Below, piece by piece: positions 5,640 to 9,407 of a stretch of 9,407 bases of DNA. The DNA comes from an uncultured Collinsella sp. (GTDB lineage: Bacteria > Actinomycetota > Coriobacteriia > Coriobacteriales > Coriobacteriaceae): positions 1 through 9,407 of the forward strand of contig CAAFQT010000231.1 in NCBI GenBank assembly GCA_900765185.1. Reading direction: 5' to 3'. The translations under genes were made by a program, and so were the position numbers. Under the pieces are notes generated by a model. It did not search any database, was not told the origin of the DNA, and was given only the letters and a program-made list of their open reading frames with translations. The stretch's first letter is position 1. Every line of letters starts with the position of its first letter.

Positions 5640-8465
5640 TTATGCCTCACCTCCTTTAGAGTGCTTGCCGAGCGGGGTGGTGTCCCCGTCGTTTCCGCTT
5701 ACGTTGTCAACGCCGTCGGCATCTTGAGCCTTACGATGCGCACCGATATGCGGCAGACGGCTCGTAGGCTGTTCGCCGCCCTTGGCACCACGCTCGCTGG
5801 CGTTGAGGCCAAACATGCGACGGGCGGCAGGGATGGCGGCCGTGTGCTCGCGCATCTCGCGGCGAAGGTCCTCGTCCGAAAGCGCCGAGATACGCATCTG
5901 GGTATTGAGACTCGCACGGATGTACTCGATGTTGATGAGCCAGCCACAGATGGCGATAACCGAAATGATCCAGATAACGAGCAGGATGATCTTTCCGTTA
6001 TTGTCGATATCGAGCACCGTCGACAGTACAAAGAGCAGGACCTGCACGCCTACCACGGCGGCAAAACCGCCCTTGATGTAGTACGGGTAGCGATGCTCAA
6101 ACGCCACGGCATGATCGAGCAGCTCCCGACGGTACGAATCCGAATCGAGCATGACGCGCATGGCCGTGCGCAGCGAATAACGCTGGCGCGGCAGGTCGTT
6201 GGACTCGCAGATCATGAGGCCCGTCGTGGAAAGCTGCTTATCAAAGAGCAGGTTGAGGTTGAGCAGCAGCGGACGCAGCTGCAGGCCGATAAAGAGCGCC
6301 ACGATCAAGAACACGCCCAGGATGCACAGGTTAAACAGGTAGTTGAACGAGTACATGCCGCCGACCGTCTCGCGCAGCAAGTTAATTCCATAGGTAAAGG
6401 GCAGCAGTGGGTGCAGCCACTGGAAGAAGCCGGGCATCATCTCGATGGGGTACATGCCCGACGAACCTGGGATCTGCACGATGACGAGGATGACACCGAT
6501 TGCCTTGCCGATATGCTTAAACGTGGTGGACAGCGCATAGATGATGTTGACGTAGGTGAACGAGATAGCGACGCCGCCCAGCACAAAGAGCAGCGGATTG
6601 ACGCACTGAACGCCAATGACCAGGTCGCCCACCGTAACGATAATGGCCTGGAACGCACCCAGGATCACCAGCAGCAGCCAGCGGCCAAAGTAGCCCTGGC
6701 GCGCCGTAAAGGTGCCGATGCCCTCGCGGTCGACCTCGAGTTTGTAGATGGCGATGAGTACATAGCCGCCTACCCACAGCGCCAGATTGGTGTAGAAGGG
6801 CGCGATGCCCGAGCCAAAGCTCTTGACCGGATAGATTGACTTGGACGTCAGCTCAACCGGAGATGCCATGAAATCTGCCACGTCATTGACGTCGACGTCC
6901 ATGAGGTCGGCCAACTCGCCCATAGACTCAGAGGTCTGCAGCGCCGCAATGTCATTGGCGGCGGTCGCGAGCTTGTCCTGAACCTTGGCAAGGGAGGTGT
7001 CGGTTTGAGACAGCGTGGTCTTTGCCTGCTTGAGCGTGGCGTCGAGCTGCGCCAGCGTGCCGCGCGCACTTGCAATAGTAGGCGTGAGGCCAGACACGAT
7101 TCCCGTCAGATCACCCGAGACGGCGGCAAATGAATCAAGCGCGCTCGAGACCTTCGGCAGCGCGTTTTGACCCAGGTCCGTCTGGGCCTGGCCAAGGTTG
7201 GTCGCACCGGTCTGAATTGCGTTATTGATAGCATCGCTGGCACCCGAGATAGCCGCGGCGTCATTCGCCATGGCGCTCGACTGCGCAGACAGACCGTCCT
7301 TGATGCTCTGAAGCTTTTCATTCTGCTCGCGGAGCAAATCGATGGTCGATACAATGCGCGCGTCAATTTCCTTGGAACCTGTCGACGTGTCATTGACGAG
7401 AATTTCCAAGTGGCCGATAACGGCCTTATTGTGGTCGATCGTCGCTTGGAGAGACTCAAGCGAGTTGTCGATACGGGTGGTCGTAGATGTGACCGCGCCC
7501 GTCAGCTTGCCAATCGCAGCGTTCGCGGAAGCTGACGTCTTGGTGAGCGCAAGGCTGCCTTCCGAGAGAGCCTTGGAGAGCGAGGCGACAGAGTTACCCG
7601 CCGTGGCGCGAGCCTCGCCCAGCAGGTCGTTGCCCTGGGAGATCGCCTGCGTCAGCGACGGCGCCTGACCCTGCAGACCGGCAAGTGCTGCATCTGCCGA
7701 GGCAATGGAACCACTCGTCTTATCGATGGCGACATTCATGTCGCCAATCGAATCACGCACCTCGCCCAAGGTATCGGATGCCTCGGACACCGAACCAGCC
7801 AGCGAATCCTGAGCCTGGGTCGTCTTGTCCTTTAAATCGACTCCGGCATCCTTGGCAATACTGGCAACGGTCTCGCCCACCGTGGAGACAAATTCTGAGT
7901 TGATCTGCTCCTCGATGGTGCTTGCACCGGTGTCGGTAACCTTGGGCGCAATAGCGCTCTTCTTCTCATTGACGTAGTACGTAAGCTTGGGCTGACGGTA
8001 GTTGCCGTCGAGCATCGAAACCAGGTTATCCGAGAAGTTCTTGGGGATTACGATGGCCGCATAGTACTCGCCGCTCTCGACGCCCTCCTTGGCATCGGCC
8101 GCCGAGTCGACGAAGGTCCAGCCCAGCTGATCGTTCTCCTTGAGCTGGTCGACGACCTTGTTGCCCGCGTTGAGCTCGCCCACCAGGTCGTTTTGGGTGC
8201 CCTGGTCGTTGTTGGCGATGGCAATCTTGATACCCTGAGTGTTTCCGTACGGATCCCAGTTGGCCACGATGTTGTACCAGGCATACAGCGAGGGAATGAC
8301 GCACACGCCCAGGGTAACCACCAGGGCGACGGGGTTCACGATCAATCGCTTGATGTCGCGCTTAAATATCGCAAAGGAGACCTTTGCGTCGGATAGTTTG
8401 CTGCCGAGACTCACGCTTGGACCATCCATCCTGTCGTTGAATCGAATCGTACTATCAAAAACCAT
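5640..8465 (-). CDS. YhgE/Pip-domain membrane protein (longer paralogue with C-terminal extension)
   Basis: With the ATG at 8465 this is 941 residues. Order: a polar leader; a helix at about 43-66; the signature NWDPYGN (69-75); an extracytoplasmic domain with EYYAAIVIPKNFS (about 133-145); a very long Ala/Ser/Thr-rich predicted coiled coil (about 190-515). The ABC-2-like membrane domain starts at SIYPVKSFGSGIAPFYT (543-559) and includes GMYPIEM...PLLPFTYGIN (about 670-694), ending near 730. After that comes about 200 residues absent from the neighbouring paralogue: a charged stretch, two helices (about 798-818 and 826-845) and a polar tail (about 850-941). The start is uncertain: none of the TTG at 8498, ATG at 8465 or ATG at 8429 has a good ribosome-binding site. 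It probably works with the downstream paralogue in an envelope complex, by inference from the pairing. Confidence 0.87.
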   Translation of the reverse strand: MVFDSTIRFNDRMDGPSVSLGSKLSDAKVSFAIFKRDIKRLIVNPVALVVTLGVCVIPSLYAWYNIVANWDPYGNTQGIKIAIANNDQGTQNDLVGELNAGNKVVDQLKENDQLGWTFVDSAADAKEGVESGEYYAAIVIPKNFSDNLVSMLDGNYRQPKLTYYVNEKKSAIAPKVTDTGASTIEEQINSEFVSTVGETVASIAKDAGVDLKDKTTQAQDSLAGSVSEASDTLGEVRDSIGDMNVAIDKTSGSIASADAALAGLQGQAPSLTQAISQGNDLLGEARATAGNSVASLSKALSEGSLALTKTSASANAAIGKLTGAVTSTTTRIDNSLESLQATIDHNKAVIGHLEILVNDTSTGSKEIDARIVSTIDLLREQNEKLQSIKDGLSAQSSAMANDAAAISGASDAINNAIQTGATNLGQAQTDLGQNALPKVSSALDSFAAVSGDLTGIVSGLTPTIASARGTLAQLDATLKQAKTTLSQTDTSLAKVQDKLATAANDIAALQTSESMGELADLMDVDVNDVADFMASPVELTSKSIYPVKSFGSGIAPFYTNLALWVGGYVLIAIYKLEVDREGIGTFTARQGYFGRWLLLVILGAFQAIIVTVGDLVIGVQCVNPLLFVLGGVAISFTYVNIIYALSTTFKHIGKAIGVILVIVQIPGSSGMYPIEMMPGFFQWLHPLLPFTYGINLLRETVGGMYSFNYLFNLCILGVFLIVALFIGLQLRPLLLNLNLLFDKQLSTTGLMICESNDLPRQRYSLRTAMRVMLDSDSYRRELLDHAVAFEHRYPYYIKGGFAAVVGVQVLLFVLSTVLDIDNNGKIILLVIWIISVIAICGWLINIEYIRASLNTQMRISALSDEDLRREMREHTAAIPAARRMFGLNASERGAKGGEQPTSRLPHIGAHRKAQDADGVDNVSGNDGDTTPLGKHSKGGEA
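5647..5655 (-). promoter_or_regulatory. Full-length Shine-Dalgarno site inside the end of the upstream gene
   Basis: AGGAGGTGA (5655-5647) is a full match to the 16S anti-Shine-Dalgarno sequence. It is encoded within the last Lys-Gly-Gly-Glu-Ala codons of the longer YhgE/Pip gene, seven bases before the ATG of the shorter one. The TAA stop (5642-5640) is followed immediately by ATG (5639-5637), so ribosomes ending on the first gene sit on the start site of the second. Confidence 0.85.
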
Positions 8466-8521
8466 TGTACGTAGGCGTTTTAGCGTCTCGAAGCACAATG
8501 GTATTGAGTTTTGCGGGTAGC

Positions 8522-8557
8522 AATATACTACGAAGATAAGTTAACGTACAGTTGTAC
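8522..8557 (-). promoter_or_regulatory. Candidate promoter with overlapping operator for the YhgE/Pip pair
   Basis: On the minus strand a TATATT -10 candidate (8527-8522) lies 17 bp after a weak -35, TGTACG (8550-8545), in a locally AT-rich stretch. Overlapping the -35 is GTACA-GT-TGTAC (8546-8557), a short inverted repeat inside a GTACAGT direct repeat (8546-8552 and 8554-8560). Such symmetry is typical of dimeric repressor operators, and YhgE/Pip genes are often next to TetR-type regulators, but none is encoded in this window. Transcription would start near 8515, leaving a 5' UTR of about 50 nt to the ATG at 8465. The -10 is reasonable and the -35 poor. Confidence 0.4.
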
Positions 8558-8686
8558 AGTATCTTTAATTTCAGCAGGTCACAAAATCACAACCCGCACA
8601 AATTAGCAACCCAACTATTCATTTAAGAACGTCCCCAATGACTAGTTTGGGCCACGGTAACGCCGATGTTTTGGCGCAGACAGCGA

Positions 8687-8785
8687 AAGCCCGCCAGAGC
8701 GAGCAAGGTGCCTTGAAACGAGGCGGCATTGATCTTTTGATCATGCCGCCGAAGTTGAAAGGCAGATTGCCGCTCTGGCGGGCTT
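8687..8785 (-). terminator. About 99-nt rod-like hairpin downstream of htpG
   Basis: The outer arms 8687-8701 and 8771-8785 form a perfect 15-bp GC-rich stem. It continues through 8703-8714 with 8759-8770 (10 of 12 paired, a 2x2 internal loop) and an inner stem 8722-8734 with 8739-8750 (12 bp, one bulged T, TTTT loop). On the minus strand the outer stem ends GGGCTTTCG, a short T-run, so it may be the terminator of htpG. It is much longer than usual and could be an RNase III substrate or a small inverted-repeat element. Nothing in it looks protein-coding. Confidence 0.55.
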
Positions 8786-8798
8786 GCAGCGTCGGCCG

Positions 8799-8826
8799 GT
8801 TACGGCGTTTGGTAAAACGCCGTAAC
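8799..8826 (-). repeat. Perfect 12-bp hairpin touching the htpG stop codon
   Basis: Arms 8799-8810 and 8815-8826 are perfectly complementary around a 4-nt loop. On the minus strand the 5' arm starts with the last base of the htpG TAG stop codon. No T-run follows. It may protect the htpG mRNA 3' end or act with the longer hairpin 13 nt downstream. Confidence 0.6.
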
Positions 8827-9407
8827 TACATTAGTTCACAGACAGCTGCCGCGAAGGCCACAGGATCCTCGGGGAGGATGCCCTCGACGAGCAGGGCCTG
8901 GTCGTAGAGCAGGCCGGAATACTGCTTGATCTTGTCGGCGTCGCCGGCCTTCTGGGCAGCGACGAGCTTGGCGAAGACCGGGTGTTTGGCGTTGAGCTCG
9001 AGCACGCGCTGGCTCTTGGGCATACCGTCGGGCGCGCCCTCAGGACCCTTCTGAAGCACCTTCTCCATCTCGAGCGAAAGCGGACCCTCGGTGGTGATGC
9101 AAGCGGGGGCATCGGTCAGGCGCGCGGAGACGGCAACTTTCTCGACCTTGTCACCGAGCGCCTCCTTCATAGCGCTAAAGAGGTCCTCGTTTTCCTTGGT
9201 GGCGTCCTCGGCCTCCTTCTTCTCGTCCTCGGTCGCCAGATCAAGATCGCCGGTCGCGACGTTCTTGAGCTCCAGGTGACGATCCTCGACCTCGGGCTCG
9301 GCACCGTCGGCAACGGCCTTCTCGGCAGCCTCGCGGGCGGCGTCGTCTTCGTAGATCTTAGGCATATCGGCGGCAACGTACTCACGCATAGCCTGGAACG
9401 TAAACTC
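8826..9407 (-). CDS. htpG: HtpG, Hsp90-family molecular chaperone (C-terminal part, truncated by the window)
   Basis: The last 193 residues of a bacterial Hsp90 are visible; the ATPase domain and most of the middle domain lie beyond the right edge. Recognisable C-terminal-domain blocks are DLFSAMKEALGDKVEKVAVSARLTDAP, the LSLEMEKVLQ helix, the RVLELNAKHPVFAKL segment and YDQALLVEGILPEDPVAFAAAVCELM, which correspond to the dimerisation domain of E. coli HtpG. A strongly charged Glu/Asp/Lys-rich linker, around positions 9190-9330, precedes it. HtpG is a cytosolic ATP-dependent dimeric chaperone. The gene is open at the window edge without a start. It is probably not in the same operon as the YhgE/Pip genes, because two hairpins and a separate promoter-like region follow it. 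Confidence 0.93.
   Translation of the reverse strand, partial: EFTFQAMREYVAADMPKIYEDDAAREAAEKAVADGAEPEVEDRHLELKNVATGDLDLATEDEKKEAEDATKENEDLFSAMKEALGDKVEKVAVSARLTDAPACITTEGPLSLEMEKVLQKGPEGAPDGMPKSQRVLELNAKHPVFAKLVAAQKAGDADKIKQYSGLLYDQALLVEGILPEDPVAFAAAVCELM

Noticed and set aside
4734..6839. Long plus-strand open reading frame of 701 codons antisense to both YhgE/Pip genes
   Set aside because: Its translation is low-complexity, rich in Arg, His and Asp, with no domain pattern. It lies wholly opposite two well-supported genes in a high-GC sequence, where long antisense frames arise from codon bias.
3450..8465. ABC exporter with its own ATPase
   Set aside because: The two proteins have ABC-2-like membrane domains, but no Walker A/B or signature motif occurs in either of them or in any neighbouring frame. 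An associated ATPase cannot be claimed.
8704..8715. CAAGGTGCCTTG palindrome as a separate operator
   Set aside because: It lies inside the arm of the long rod hairpin, where most of its bases pair with 8759-8770. Its own hairpin would have only a 2-nt loop, so it is treated as part of the rod.

Overview
The window looks like one end of an assembled contig from a high-GC Gram-positive bacterium. Protein character and the paired YhgE/Pip genes fit the Coriobacteriia (a Collinsella-like gut actinobacterium); this is inference, as no rRNA or other marker gene is present. The first 19 bases match exactly the 3' end of the Illumina TruSeq read-2 adapter, so base 1 is an unclipped assembly end. All genes are on the minus strand and are described below in transcription order, from high to low coordinates.

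Right end: the C-terminal part of the Hsp90-family chaperone HtpG runs off the window (8826-9407). A 12-bp hairpin touches its stop codon, and a roughly 99-nt rod-like hairpin (8687-8785) follows. An AT-rich promoter-like stretch around 8522-8570, with a GTACA/TGTAC operator-like inverted repeat, leads into two adjacent YhgE/Pip-type membrane protein genes (8465-5640 and 5639-3450). The stop codon of the first directly abuts the start codon of the second, and the ribosome-binding site of the second is encoded in the last codons of the first. Each has one N-terminal membrane helix, a long Ala/Ser/Thr-rich ectodomain predicted to be coiled coil, and a C-terminal ABC-2-like membrane domain. The first has an additional C-terminal region of about 200 residues with two more helices.

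Middle: the 413-bp gap between the YhgE/Pip pair and an EamA/DMT-family transporter gene (3036-2053) holds the most interesting signal. Inverted repeats there pair best as minus-strand RNA: positions that mismatch on the plus strand become G-U wobbles on the minus strand. They include a 19-bp stem, an 11-bp pairing that crosses it and a 7-bp pairing that competes with it. A strong Rho-independent terminator (3104-3140) lies downstream, about 70 nt before the transporter start. This is a candidate structured non-coding RNA or a terminator-controlled leader.

Left end: after the transporter's terminator (2014-2040) comes a two-gene unit, an M20-family amidohydrolase (1936-638) and a major-facilitator transporter that stops after 122 residues (598-230). 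Four ACTTT/AAAGT half-sites precede the amidohydrolase. The last codons of the transporter fragment are part of the first of three consecutive long hairpins (253-194, 180-119, 117-46), which also pair better as minus-strand RNA. The transporter therefore appears truncated or disrupted at this element. The amidohydrolase plus transporter unit suggests uptake and deacylation of N-acyl amino acids or related amides; the YhgE/Pip pair is probably a cell-envelope export, remodelling or receptor system.
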